DNA from: Absicoccus intestinalis
Lineage (GTDB): Bacteria > Bacillota_I > Bacilli_A > Erysipelotrichales > Erysipelotrichaceae
NCBI RefSeq assembly: GCF_033971885.1
Contig: NZ_JALBUS010000014.1
Location: 1-56,322 of the forward strand
Length of the DNA stretch: 56,322 nt
Direction of reading: 5' to 3'
This document shows, piece after piece, positions 32,778-41,062 of this stretch; the first letter of the stretch is position 1; the number at the start of each line of letters is the position of its first letter. The position numbers and the translations under genes were made by a program. A model generated the notes under the pieces. It was not told the origin of the DNA and made no database searches. It was given only the letters and a program-made list of their open reading frames with translations.

Positions 32778-35700
32778 CGGAAATGCCAAGAATCGCAATA
32801 TTGAGCGCATACGATGAAGTGTGCGCTTTTTTAGATAACTCATTAGATGATACGCTTCATTACTGGGATGATAATCTGCACACCTATCTGCAGGGCTCGG
32901 CATATACGTTCGAGTTCACGACAGAGGCATGGATGGATGACGCTACATATCTTGTGGAAGGGAACCACTTGTCTTTCAAGTACAAGGACAAGGGCTACTA
33001 CCTGAATATCGTTGAAACTGAGAAGGATGAACTGGAAATCAAGGTCACGGCTTACGGTCTTGTGTTTGAGCTTCTCAATGAAGAAGTGGACACGTACGAA
33101 GGCAAATCCATGAGCTTTGAGGCATACGTCAAGGCATTCAACTATGAAAAAAGCTTCGATATCGGTATCAATGAAGTTTCCGATAAGAGGATATCCAATA
33201 AGTGGGAAGGAACGGATACGGTACTGAAAAGGCTGTATTCACTGGCCACGGTATTCGACGCAGAACTTGAGTTTGTGACGGAACTTAACGATGATTATTC
33301 CTTGAATCGAATCGTCTTGAACGTCTATCGGGAACATGATGATACCCATCAGGGGATGGGGCAGGATCGTACCGGGGAAGTACTTCGATTTGGCAGAGAA
33401 GTCACTGGGATCACGAAGAAATCAGACATAACCGAGCTATGTACGGCCATACGTCCGACTGGAAAGGATGGGCTGCAGCTCAACAAGCTGAGCGGAAAGA
33501 AAGAGTACGACAGTGACGGGAACGTCGAATTCCAGGTATCAGGGAACAATCTACTTGCACCGCAGGCAAGGGACCGGTTCCCATCTTTGTTGAAATCGTC
33601 AAAAAATGACCGCTATATCGTCAAGATATGGAGCTATGATACATCAGATGTCAATGCCCTGTACGGACAGGCCAAGGCAGAGCTCGCGAAGATCATGGTT
33701 CCGAAAGTATCCTATGAGGTCGATAGCTATGTTGATGCCAATATCGGTGATACATTCACGATCGAAGATACGGACTATAAACCGACACTGTATCTGACGG
33801 CTAGAGTCACGGAGCAGGAAATCTGCTTCACGGACCCATCAGCATCCAAGACGACTTTTGACAACTTTGAGGAGGTCGAATCACAGGTTGATCAGTCATT
33901 GATCAATGCTATGCAGAAAATGATTGATGCAAAACGAACCTTTGAGGTCAACATCATATCTTCCGACGGTACGGTGTTCAAAAACAGCACTGGATCAACG
34001 ACACTGACGGCCAAAGTACTGGCCAATAATCAGGATGCTTCCGGAGAGATGACGTATCGATGGTACAAGGACGGTATATCTTATTCGACCGGTCAGACAT
34101 TGGCCATATTCGCGAAAGATATCACCAATACGGTCACATACCGTGTGGAAGCTATCGATGCCAACGATGTAGTGAGAGGTGCGACAGAGGTCACATGCGC
34201 CAATGTGATTGACGGCGATTCAAGCCATATCCATATTGCATATGCCAATTCGGCAGAAGGATCAAAAGACTTCAGCACATCCTGGTTCGATGGTGCCATG
34301 TACTTTGGCATCTATACCGACGACAAGGAAACGGCATCTGAAACATACACGGACTACAAATGGACACGTATCAAAGGTGAACAAGGAATCCAGGGGCCTA
34401 AGGGAGCTACTGGCGACACAGGACCTCAGGGTCCACGTGGTCCAGCTGGAGCGGATGGCGCAATGATCCCGTATAGTAATTTGGTTGTAAATGGGTTCGG
34501 TGAAAATAAAACATTAGCGCCATTTGCTGGTGGTAAATTCGTGTTGGGTGACGCTCCGATTGATTGCTATGGATACTTTAACGGTGGTTCTAGTGATTTT
34601 ATTCCGTATGATTCAAATACCGAATATGTATTGTCATATTGGTCAAGATTGAATAAAAATTTATCCTCTGGATCTTCATATTTTGCTCTGGTTCCATACG
34701 ATATTGATAAAAATTTTATATATAGTTATATGACTCCGGGATCGAACGAATATACGTACAAGCTTGCAAAAGATGTAGAAGCAGGCGATGAATACATATA
34801 TTTTGAGGATTTAACTAACTGGTCTACTGGCGTATACGAATGGTGTATAGCTTTTTATAATTATACTGATTCAACTGGATATACTTATCCGGTCGGAACA
34901 TACACCAGAAATGTAATTTTATACAAAAATCAATCAAATGTAGATAAAGGGAACAATAGAATAAAGTTAGATTCGCCGTATAGTGGGGTTACAATTCCTA
35001 AGTCTACACCGGTAATGCAACATAAAGAAAGATCAACATATATATACTATGGACAAAGCGGAGCATGCACAAGTCACGAGTGGACACACTGGACCAATCT
35101 GTCAATTAAACAGACGGATGATGTGACGCTTAAAGTAACGAGATATTTGAGACTTGGATTTAGTAATAATGTGGCAGATTTAGCCGGAGTATCATTAATG
35201 CCGAAAGGAGCAAAAGGTGACAAAGGTGATAAAGGCGACACGGGAGCGACTGGTGCCACAGGTAAGGATGGCATCAGTGTTACATCCGTAGTGATCCAGT
35301 ACTATCTGTCCACTTCCAGTACATCCATGACCGGTGGCTCGTGGTCGGCGGACTATCCGAAATGGGAACCCAACAAATGGGTATGGATTCGACAGGAAAC
35401 CACGCTTTCCGATGGTACGAAAAAGTATTCAGATGGAAAACTGTGGTCGAATCTCAATGAACTGTACGAGATGGAAACATCCAACAGTGCCGAAATCATC
35501 AATACCAACGATTCCATCAAGTCAACCGTTGAACAGGTCAATACATACCACTCCGAACTATCGGATGCAATCAAATCAAATACCGATGCACTGGATGCTT
35601 TCAAGGCCAATGTGAGCGGTACATATGCCACGAAGTCAGAGATAGCGCAGACCTCACAGTCCATCCAGGCAAGCATCAAAAAGGCAATCAGCGACAGTAC

Positions 35701-35983
35701 ATATCAGACAGTCTCAAATGTCAAACTGGATGAATCGGGGTTACATGTCGGCACATCCAATACGCAGACAGAATCAAAGATTGATGGATCAGGGCTTATT
35801 GTATTGGATGCAGATGGAAACATACTGATGAATGTAACGACCACACAATCGATGATACAGAACCTTAAAGTGACGGAAAAAGTGCAGTTCGGGGCCCATC
35901 AGATACAGGCCTATGACGGCGAAGAAGCAGATGGCTCGACCGTAGTAGGGACTGCCTTATTATGGATTGGAGATGTTAAATAA
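32774..35983 (+). CDS. Tail-associated protein (Tal/gp27-like) with collagen-like repeats
   Basis: A 1069-aa tail-tip protein. Residues 1-390 are a gp27-like hub (HTYLQGSAYTFEFTTEAWMDDATYLVEGNHLSFKYKDKGYYL). An Ig-like domain follows (TLTAKVLANNQDASGEMTYRWYKDG). Two collagen-like GXY stretches, at about residues 535-565 (GEQGIQGPKGATGDTGPQGP) and 812-834 (GAKGDKGDKGDTGATGATGK), flank an AT-rich insert of about 250 residues with a carbohydrate-binding look. The C-terminus is a coiled coil and a small beta domain. ATG 32774 has GGGAGG seven bases upstream; ATG 32768 would be too close. Confidence 0.85.
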   Translation: MTEMPRIAILSAYDEVCAFLDNSLDDTLHYWDDNLHTYLQGSAYTFEFTTEAWMDDATYLVEGNHLSFKYKDKGYYLNIVETEKDELEIKVTAYGLVFELLNEEVDTYEGKSMSFEAYVKAFNYEKSFDIGINEVSDKRISNKWEGTDTVLKRLYSLATVFDAELEFVTELNDDYSLNRIVLNVYREHDDTHQGMGQDRTGEVLRFGREVTGITKKSDITELCTAIRPTGKDGLQLNKLSGKKEYDSDGNVEFQVSGNNLLAPQARDRFPSLLKSSKNDRYIVKIWSYDTSDVNALYGQAKAELAKIMVPKVSYEVDSYVDANIGDTFTIEDTDYKPTLYLTARVTEQEICFTDPSASKTTFDNFEEVESQVDQSLINAMQKMIDAKRTFEVNIISSDGTVFKNSTGSTTLTAKVLANNQDASGEMTYRWYKDGISYSTGQTLAIFAKDITNTVTYRVEAIDANDVVRGATEVTCANVIDGDSSHIHIAYANSAEGSKDFSTSWFDGAMYFGIYTDDKETASETYTDYKWTRIKGEQGIQGPKGATGDTGPQGPRGPAGADGAMIPYSNLVVNGFGENKTLAPFAGGKFVLGDAPIDCYGYFNGGSSDFIPYDSNTEYVLSYWSRLNKNLSSGSSYFALVPYDIDKNFIYSYMTPGSNEYTYKLAKDVEAGDEYIYFEDLTNWSTGVYEWCIAFYNYTDSTGYTYPVGTYTRNVILYKNQSNVDKGNNRIKLDSPYSGVTIPKSTPVMQHKERSTYIYYGQSGACTSHEWTHWTNLSIKQTDDVTLKVTRYLRLGFSNNVADLAGVSLMPKGAKGDKGDKGDTGATGATGKDGISVTSVVIQYYLSTSSTSMTGGSWSADYPKWEPNKWVWIRQETTLSDGTKKYSDGKLWSNLNELYEMETSNSAEIINTNDSIKSTVEQVNTYHSELSDAIKSNTDALDAFKANVSGTYATKSEIAQTSQSIQASIKKAISDSTYQTVSNVKLDESGLHVGTSNTQTESKIDGSGLIVLDADGNILMNVTTTQSMIQNLKVTEKVQFGAHQIQAYDGEEADGSTVVGTALLWIGDVK

Positions 35984-37731
35984 TGCCAAGCATAAGCAAA
36001 ACGGTACAGCTCGGAAGCTACTGGAAGATGACACTGAACGTGTTGGAATCATCCACCAATACTTCCGGCAACTATTCGACGCTCTCGTACTCACTGGTGC
36101 TTACATCTACAGGTGGATCGGCACAGTATAACGGTGCGGGATCTTATGCGATCAATATCAATGGCTCAAGAGTTAGATCGGGTACAGTCAATCTGAATGT
36201 CGGCACCTATGGATCGGTTACGCTTGCATCCGGATCAACAACAGTTGGTCATAACAATGATGGAAGCAAGACCGTATCCGTATCCGCATCTTACTCAAGC
36301 GCGGCAAGTGCCTACTATCTGCCCTCTTCAGGCAGTACATCAGGAAGCTTGACGCTTACCAAGATACCAAGAGCATCCAAGATCGATACTTTTACAGGAA
36401 GTACGGTAGATGGTTCCTTCAAGGTCACATATACCAAGAGCGTATCCACATATACGGACAAGCTTCGCATATCGATACCGAACGTCAAAGCATTGATGCA
36501 CATCGATTACAATACGTCCGGAACGAGCTTCACGCTCGATTCGACAAGCCTTGAGTATATCTATTCAAACTACACAGCCACACAGACGGTACAGCTTGGC
36601 GCCGTATTGGAAACATATAACGGCACGACCAAGATTGGCGAATCATCCGAGGTCAAGATAGATGTATCTATCAACTGTCCACCGGTCATAAGTGGTGTAA
36701 CACTGACCGAGACAGGACTGAGCGGGATCAGCAGCACCGATTGTGTAGCAATCATCGGAAAGAAGTCCGTCAAGGTCACGGCAACCGCACAGCATCATGC
36801 ATCGATAGCCTTGATACAGGTGCAGAACGGCAATGTTACCAAGTCGGTATCTGATTCTTCGACAGCAACAATTGGATTTGACAATTTAAGCTCGGCAAGC
36901 TTTGTGGTCACGGTCACAGACAGCCGAGGCTTTACGGTTAGCAAGACAGTAACCGGTACCTACTATGATTACTTCAGGCCGACGATCCAGTCTCTGACCG
37001 TAGCAAGGCCGACAGATACGGCAAGCACGGCAACCATATCCGGTAAAGGGACATACTGGAACGGAAAGATAGGAATCAAAGCCAATACAATAACATATAC
37101 GATCACGGACGATGCTTCGGTATCGGCAACCGTACCGACGATATCCGGAACAGCATGGACGATAAGCCAATCGGTATCCAATGTTCCATATCAATCAAGC
37201 TTCCACTTCACGGTAACGATCAAGGACGCTTTCGGCCAGTCCGAAACAAGACAGATCACGCTTCCTTCGACAACTCCGGTAGTATGGATCGGTAAAAAGA
37301 CGGTACGCATCAATGGTGTGGATCTTGATCAGTATATACTGGACAAGTTTCATCCGATTGGCTCTCTGTATCTATCCGCAAATAATGTCAATCCTGGCGA
37401 CCTTTTTGGTGGAACATGGGTATCATATGGAGAAGGTCGAGTATTGATTGGCGCAGGAACCGGAACAGATGCGAATGGCAAGCAGATGACGTTTACGGCA
37501 GGTGCAACTGGTGGCGAATATAGCCATCGGATCACAATCGATGAAATACCTAGCCATAGCCACCAATATTATTCGCCAATTGTTCAAAAGGTAACCGCTG
37601 CATCAGGCGGATCTACTTATGGAAACTACAATAAGCAGTACAAAATTAGTACAGATAGTAGTGGCGGTGATCAAGCTATTTCATTGATGGGCCCATACAT
37701 TGTTGGCTATATGTGGAGACGTATCGGTTAA
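35983..37731 (+). CDS. Tail fibre / receptor-binding protein with invertible C-terminus
   Basis: A 582-aa DUF859-like fibre. The N-terminal half is beta-rich (MPSISKTVQLGSYWKMTLNV, SGSTTVGHNNDGSKTVSVSASYSS); central Ig-like strands follow (VTVTDSRGFTVSKTVTGTYYDYFRPTIQSL). The C-terminal 130 residues form a tip domain (FHPIGSLYLSANNVNPGDLFGGTW ... EIPSHSHQYYSP ... GPYIVGYMWRRIG) like phage tail-collar tips. The last 68 codons lie inside a DNA segment bounded by 23-bp inverted repeats. The opposite strand encodes a different ending, so host range may switch by inversion. Start is coupled to Tal. Confidence 0.88.
   Translation: MPSISKTVQLGSYWKMTLNVLESSTNTSGNYSTLSYSLVLTSTGGSAQYNGAGSYAININGSRVRSGTVNLNVGTYGSVTLASGSTTVGHNNDGSKTVSVSASYSSAASAYYLPSSGSTSGSLTLTKIPRASKIDTFTGSTVDGSFKVTYTKSVSTYTDKLRISIPNVKALMHIDYNTSGTSFTLDSTSLEYIYSNYTATQTVQLGAVLETYNGTTKIGESSEVKIDVSINCPPVISGVTLTETGLSGISSTDCVAIIGKKSVKVTATAQHHASIALIQVQNGNVTKSVSDSSTATIGFDNLSSASFVVTVTDSRGFTVSKTVTGTYYDYFRPTIQSLTVARPTDTASTATISGKGTYWNGKIGIKANTITYTITDDASVSATVPTISGTAWTISQSVSNVPYQSSFHFTVTIKDAFGQSETRQITLPSTTPVVWIGKKTVRINGVDLDQYILDKFHPIGSLYLSANNVNPGDLFGGTWVSYGEGRVLIGAGTGTDANGKQMTFTAGATGGEYSHRITIDEIPSHSHQYYSPIVQKVTAASGGSTYGNYNKQYKISTDSSGGDQAISLMGPYIVGYMWRRIG
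37506..37528 (+). repeat. Inverted repeat, left copy of the fibre switch
   Basis: 23 bp beginning AACTGGTGGC and ending TAGCCATC, identical to the reverse complement of 37946-37968. It encodes TGGEYSH in the fibre. Confidence 0.93.
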
Positions 37732-37945
37732 GCTACCCGCCGCCAAATGTATCCGCCGATATAAGGCATCATATTGTTATGGGATTGATTGCCGCCGGTT
37801 GATGCAGTCTTATATGCCCAGTTAGTATTACCTTTTTGACTCAAGTCGGCCACAACATAAGACCCACCACCTAAATTTGCAACTTGCACTTTTCCAGTGC
37901 TAGATGGGGAGTGATTGTGGCTCGGCATCTCGTTTACGGTAAGCT
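37728..37945 (-). CDS. Silent alternative C-terminus of the tail fibre
   Basis: An open frame on the minus strand from the right repeat to 37728, without own promoter or ribosome binding site. It encodes QLTVNEMPSHNHSPSSTGK, a variable middle, and ends MMPYIGGYIWRRVA. It aligns with the expressed tip at both ends (EIPSHSH and GPYIVGYMWRRIG) but differs between, which is the region expected to touch the receptor. It is expressed only after inversion of 37506-37968. Confidence 0.85.
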
Positions 37946-37968
37946 GATGGCTATATTCGCCACCAGTT
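37946..37968 (-). repeat. Inverted repeat, right copy of the fibre switch
   Basis: Exact reverse complement of 37506-37528. The downstream ribosome binding site AGGAGG (37976-37981) lies outside the repeat, so the next gene is unaffected by inversion. Confidence 0.93.
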
Positions 37969-37987
37969 TTTTTATAGGAGGAAAATT

Positions 37988-38395
37988 ATGTCGCAAGCAA
38001 ATGTATATGTGAAAGTAGGGGCCGATGGAAGCATTGAAAATATCGCGATGCAGAAATCGGAAGATATCGATATCGAAGCCGTATGTGACGGCATGCCTGA
38101 AGGATGGCCGGAAGTGCATGCATACAAGTCATACACTTCAAAAGCCGACAAGAAGTTACATATCTACTTTTCAAAAGCAGAATATGAAAAATATATTGCC
38201 GATGAAAAAGCGAAACAGGCAGAAGTTGAGAAGAACAACCGTCGCCAGGAACTATTTGGAGAGATTGCGGATCATATCGAAGAAAAAGAGGTCGAATCCG
38301 ACAAGGAAGGATACAAAAAGACCGAAGTCAAATTAGGTGAAATGACCTTGTGGAGCTACTACACAGAAATCAGTAGCACAGAAAACAATGGATAA
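37988..38395 (+). CDS. Hypothetical protein behind the fibre, 135 aa
   Basis: A soluble, charged protein. The start SQANVYVKVGADGSIENIAMQ forms strands, followed by a long Lys/Glu helix (YEKYIADEKAKQAEVEKNNRRQELF) and VKLGEMTLWSYYTEI. It is in the slot of fibre assembly chaperones or small baseplate proteins, but no family was recognised. Start with AGGAGG upstream. Confidence 0.65.
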   Translation: MSQANVYVKVGADGSIENIAMQKSEDIDIEAVCDGMPEGWPEVHAYKSYTSKADKKLHIYFSKAEYEKYIADEKAKQAEVEKNNRRQELFGEIADHIEEKEVESDKEGYKKTEVKLGEMTLWSYYTEISSTENNG

Positions 38396-38408
38396 GGAGA
38401 AACGAACC

Positions 38409-38621
38409 ATGAATCAATTACAATCAAAAAAATGGTGGGATGCGGCACTGATCCGTGCCGTAAAGACAGTATGCCAAACCGCGGTCGGTACCATCGGAGC
38501 TAGTACCATGATCGAGTCAGTCGACTGGAAAGTGGTGCTATCCGCAAGCCTTTTGGCCGGACTGGTATCACTTCTTACTAGTCTTGGCGGCTTACCTGAG
38601 GTGTCTGATGGTAACGCCTAA
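38409..38621 (+). CDS. Holin, r1t/LC3-like
   Basis: A 70-aa protein with the family start QLQSKKWWDAALIRAVKTVCQTAVGTIGAS and a second hydrophobic segment (VVLSASLLAGLVSLLTSLGGLP), the short two-helix layout of lactococcal-type holins that form lysis lesions. ATG 38409 has AAGGAG upstream. It lies three genes before the amidase. Confidence 0.82.
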   Translation: MNQLQSKKWWDAALIRAVKTVCQTAVGTIGASTMIESVDWKVVLSASLLAGLVSLLTSLGGLPEVSDGNA

Positions 38622-38925
38622 GGACGGCATGACCTTTGAATTCCTGTTTTCTTTGGCCGCCTTCGCGGTCCTGATCGTCAATGTGGTGGTCATGATCAAG
38701 AACAATTCAAAGTCAGATGCCGAAGGTGTGGTCAAGGCAAATCTGAAATTAGATGCGCTATGTCGCGATTCGAGCGAGACAAGACTGGATCTCAAAAGCA
38801 TGAAATCAGACATTGAAAAGATGACCAAGAAACAGATGGAGCATGACTTCCGCCTTGAGAAAATTGAAGAAGACCTAGACAGTGCATGCTGTCGAATCAC
38901 AAAACTGGAAGAGAAAGAAGGGTAA
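38608..38925 (+). CDS. Membrane protein with coiled coil in the lysis module
   Basis: A 105-aa protein with one transmembrane helix (FLFSLAAFAVLIVNVVVMI) followed by a coiled coil (LDLKSMKSDIEKMTKKQMEHDFRLEKIEEDLD). This layout is frequent beside holins and may be a second holin or antiholin. ATG 38608 (GAGGTG upstream, overlapping the holin stop) is preferred; ATG 38629 is possible. Confidence 0.65.
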   Translation: MVTPKDGMTFEFLFSLAAFAVLIVNVVVMIKNNSKSDAEGVVKANLKLDALCRDSSETRLDLKSMKSDIEKMTKKQMEHDFRLEKIEEDLDSACCRITKLEEKEG

Positions 38926-38929
38926 TAAC

Positions 38930-39022
38930 ATGGCAGAAAAAGATACATTTGAAACTCTAAGCAACGAAGCAAAAGAAGAATTATCGAACGGTAAAGAAGA
39001 AGAAAAGAAAGAAGGAAAGTAG
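38930..39022 (+). CDS. Tiny charged protein, 30 aa
   Basis: ATG at 38930 with AAGAAGGG upstream. It encodes MAEKDTFETLSNEAKEEL and a Glu/Lys tail, stopping two bases before the amidase start. Function unknown; the signal and tight packing suggest it is translated. Confidence 0.45.
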   Translation: MAEKDTFETLSNEAKEELSNGKEEEKKEGK

Positions 39023-39023
39023 T

Positions 39024-39863
39024 ATGCATAGCTCACTAACAAATAAAATCATCCTATCCCCAAATCACAGCGGTCAACGTGTATGTAAGGTATCCAAGAT
39101 TACCATCCATCACATGGCCGGTAATCTAAGCATCGAGCAGTGCGGTGCGGTCTTCCAAAATACTGCACGTCAAGCATCAAGCAACTATGGCATTGGCTCA
39201 GACGGTCGTGTCGGCTGCTACGTAGATGAAAACTGTCGAGCATGGACAAGCTCATCCAACTGGAACGACCAACGCGCTATCACCATCGAAGTAGCCGATA
39301 GCAACCTATCTACCTGGAGCATCTCAAACGCAGCATATACTAAGCTGATCGAGCTATGTGCCGATATCTGCCGACGCTACGGCATCACACCAAGCTATGA
39401 CGGTACGCCTAATGAAAGCTTCACAGAGCATCGTATGTATGCCGCTACCTCGTGCCCAGGGCCTTGGATCCATGCCCGTATGCCGCAGATCGTGAAAGAC
39501 GTCAAAGCCATGATGGCCGGGTCAAAGCCAACGACAAACAAAGTGCAAGGTAACTTGCCTGATCAGATCTTGACAGTTGGAAGCAAGGTCCGCTCTATTG
39601 GCATGCTTGTGGAAAAAGTTGATGTGGCCAATCAGATGGTCTATAACTCCGTGGCCGGCGGTTGGATCCCGTCAAAAGACGTTGACGAAGTAGACGCTCG
39701 TGACGGCAAGAAAGACCAGATCCTTAATGTTGGATCGGGGTTTGCTTTTCCGCATGAGATGACCGTTGGAAAAGTAGACGTGCCTAGTGATTCAGTATAT
39801 ATCAACGAGCTTGGTTACTGGCTCAAGGCTCGTTGCTTGACCGAGACCAAGGAAGGTCAGTAG
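39024..39863 (+). CDS. Endolysin, N-acetylmuramoyl-L-alanine amidase
   Basis: A 279-aa lysin. Residues 1-165 are an Amidase_2/PGRP domain with zinc ligands in ITIHHMAG, in TEHRMYAATSCPG and the catalytic Tyr region. It cuts the amide bond between MurNAc and L-alanine. The C-terminal 100 residues hold two repeats of about 45 residues (DQILTVGSKVRSIGMLVEKVDV and DQILNVGSGFAFPHEMTVGKVDV), probably the cell-wall binding part. There is no signal peptide, so release depends on the holin. Confidence 0.92.
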   Translation: MHSSLTNKIILSPNHSGQRVCKVSKITIHHMAGNLSIEQCGAVFQNTARQASSNYGIGSDGRVGCYVDENCRAWTSSSNWNDQRAITIEVADSNLSTWSISNAAYTKLIELCADICRRYGITPSYDGTPNESFTEHRMYAATSCPGPWIHARMPQIVKDVKAMMAGSKPTTNKVQGNLPDQILTVGSKVRSIGMLVEKVDVANQMVYNSVAGGWIPSKDVDEVDARDGKKDQILNVGSGFAFPHEMTVGKVDVPSDSVYINELGYWLKARCLTETKEGQ

Positions 39864-40133
39864 ATGGCACTCCACTATCGCAAGAAGCCGATCGTGATCG
39901 AAGCGATGCAGTTGACTTTTAAAAACCGTGACAAGATCATCGAATTTGGCGAAGGCAATTTAACGTTAGTTTGGAGAGATGGCTACCTGGAAGGTGGCTA
40001 TGTCAATACATTAGAAGGAGTGATTTACGCAACTTATGGTGATTACATCATTAAAGGCGTAGACGGTGAATTTTATCCATGTAAACCGTCAGTGTTTGAA
40101 AAGACTTACGAACTTGTGGAAGATTTGTTCTAG
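39864..40133 (+). CDS. Small phage protein with GDYIIKG motif, 89 aa
   Basis: Starts YRKKPIVIEAMQLTF and ends TYGDYIIKGVDGEFYPCKPSVFEKTYELVE. This pattern occurs in many phages and mobile elements as a small protein of unknown role. The start directly follows the amidase stop. Confidence 0.75.
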   Translation: MALHYRKKPIVIEAMQLTFKNRDKIIEFGEGNLTLVWRDGYLEGGYVNTLEGVIYATYGDYIIKGVDGEFYPCKPSVFEKTYELVEDLF

Positions 40134-40145
40134 GAGGTAGAAGAA

Positions 40146-40550
40146 ATGATTATCAGTGGATTTGCAGGAATTGGAAAAAGTACATTAGCAAAAAAGAGTT
40201 ATGAAGTGATAGATTTAGAATCTTCTATATTTAAAAAAGATTGGGAATTATACTCTGAAACTGCTAAATACTTGGATGAACAAGGATACGATGTATTAAT
40301 TTCTGCACACAAAGAAATTAGAACCAAACTACATGATAAAGGCATTAAATATACTTTTGTTCTTCCATCAAACACTGAGAAGTCAAAAAACGAATATCTA
40401 GATAGATATCGTTTACGTGGTAATACTGACAGTTTTATCTACAACATGATGGAAAATTGGAACAGTTACCACGAAATTCTACCTTGGGAGAATGATGTGG
40501 TCACATTAAGAGATGGAGATTATTTAGCAGATTGGTATTATTCTATTTAA
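40146..40550 (+). CDS. P-loop nucleotide-binding protein
   Basis: A 134-aa protein with Walker A GFAGIGKST at residues 5-13 and a kinase-like outline (VIDLESSIF, YDVLISAHKEIRTKL, FVLPSNTEKSKNEYLDRY). It looks like a small phage nucleoside/nucleotide kinase-like NTPase. AT-richer than the structural genes. It is the last gene of the late operon; a terminator follows. Confidence 0.75.
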   Translation: MIISGFAGIGKSTLAKKSYEVIDLESSIFKKDWELYSETAKYLDEQGYDVLISAHKEIRTKLHDKGIKYTFVLPSNTEKSKNEYLDRYRLRGNTDSFIYNMMENWNSYHEILPWENDVVTLRDGDYLADWYYSI

Positions 40551-40627
40551 TTCTTATACTAGTGTTTTTGACGGTTTCTAAAAACCGCATTGTTGGACAA
40601 ACAACTATTTTCTATCGAGTAAAAAAA

Positions 40628-40659
40628 GGGATGGCCTTAGCGGTCATCCCGATTTTTTT
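40628..40659 (+). terminator. Terminator of the late operon
   Basis: GGGATGGCC (40628) pairs with GGTCATCCC (40642), with one G-T pair, followed by seven T residues. Confidence 0.85.
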
Positions 40660-40668
40660 GTTTTCTTC

Positions 40669-40699
40669 ATGTAGGCAATTATGTAGGCATATGTAGGCA
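40669..40699. repeat. Triple direct repeat ATGTAGGCA
   Basis: Copies at 40669, 40681 and 40691 in the gene-free right end. Function unknown; a protein-binding array is possible. Confidence 0.5.
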
Positions 40700-40727
40700 A
40701 ACGTATGAATTTCAAAATCCAAATTTT

Positions 40728-40828
40728 TATGTTATAATTTAATTGTAATATCGCTTTGTCTAGAAAAAGGATGTAAATTGACCTCGGGTCGGAAGAAAGC
40801 CTATGCCAAATTTTGACATAGGTTTTTT
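40728..40828 (+). ncRNA. Candidate small RNA with extended -10 promoter
   Basis: TGTTATAAT (40730-40738) is an extended -10 box. About 60 bases on, GACC-TCG-GGTC (40780-40790) forms a small hairpin, and CCTATG/CATAGG (40800-40822) with a T run forms a terminator. The expected transcript is about 80-90 nt. It has no convincing reading frame. Bases 40728-40759 are repeated at 40830-40861. Confidence 0.5.
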
Positions 40829-40829
40829 C

Positions 40830-40890
40830 TATGTTACAATCCAATTGCGATATTAGTTTGTAATAGCCAATTATAATTGGCTTTTTTTAG
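40830..40890 (+). ncRNA. Second promoter-terminator unit, diverged copy
   Basis: Bases 40830-40861 match 24 of 32 positions of 40728-40759, including the extended -10 (TGTTACAAT). The perfect hairpin AGCCAATT-AT-AATTGGCT (40865-40882) plus T run follows at once, so any transcript would be only about 40 nt. Confidence 0.45.
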
Positions 40891-40972
40891 TGCTTTATTT
40901 TGCTAAATTTGGCACTAGCATTATTCTTAGTGTTATTTTTTTAAAAATATGGCACTAAGGCATCTGAAAGCT
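40891..40972. other. AT-rich hairpin region without a gene
   Basis: CTTAGTG (40926) and CACTAAG (40953) are inverted, as are TAGTGC (40889) and GCACTA (40912). Nothing else is seen. Together with the two small-RNA units this fills the 512-bp gap 40551-41062. Confidence 0.4.
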
Positions 40973-41006
40973 AAAAAAATAGAGAGAAGACACAGGTGTC
41001 CTCTCT
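40973..41006 (-). terminator. Terminator of the right-end minus-strand operon
   Basis: AGAGAG-AA-GACAC-AG-GTGTC-CTCTCT hairpin followed on the minus strand by a run of T residues. Confidence 0.8.
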
Positions 41007-41062
41007 CCGGAAAAAGATTAAACTTTTTTGTTCCTAATTATTATTATAACAGATTTACTCAT

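Larger units (their letters stand above)
37506..37968. mobile_element. Invertible DNA segment for the fibre tip
   Basis: 463 bp bounded by perfect 23-bp inverted repeats. It contains the present fibre C-terminus (plus strand, to 37731) and an alternative one (minus strand, stop at 37730-37728), tail to tail with overlapping stop codons. Inversion joins the fixed fibre frame to the alternative tip in frame. No serine invertase gene is present in the window. Confidence 0.88.
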
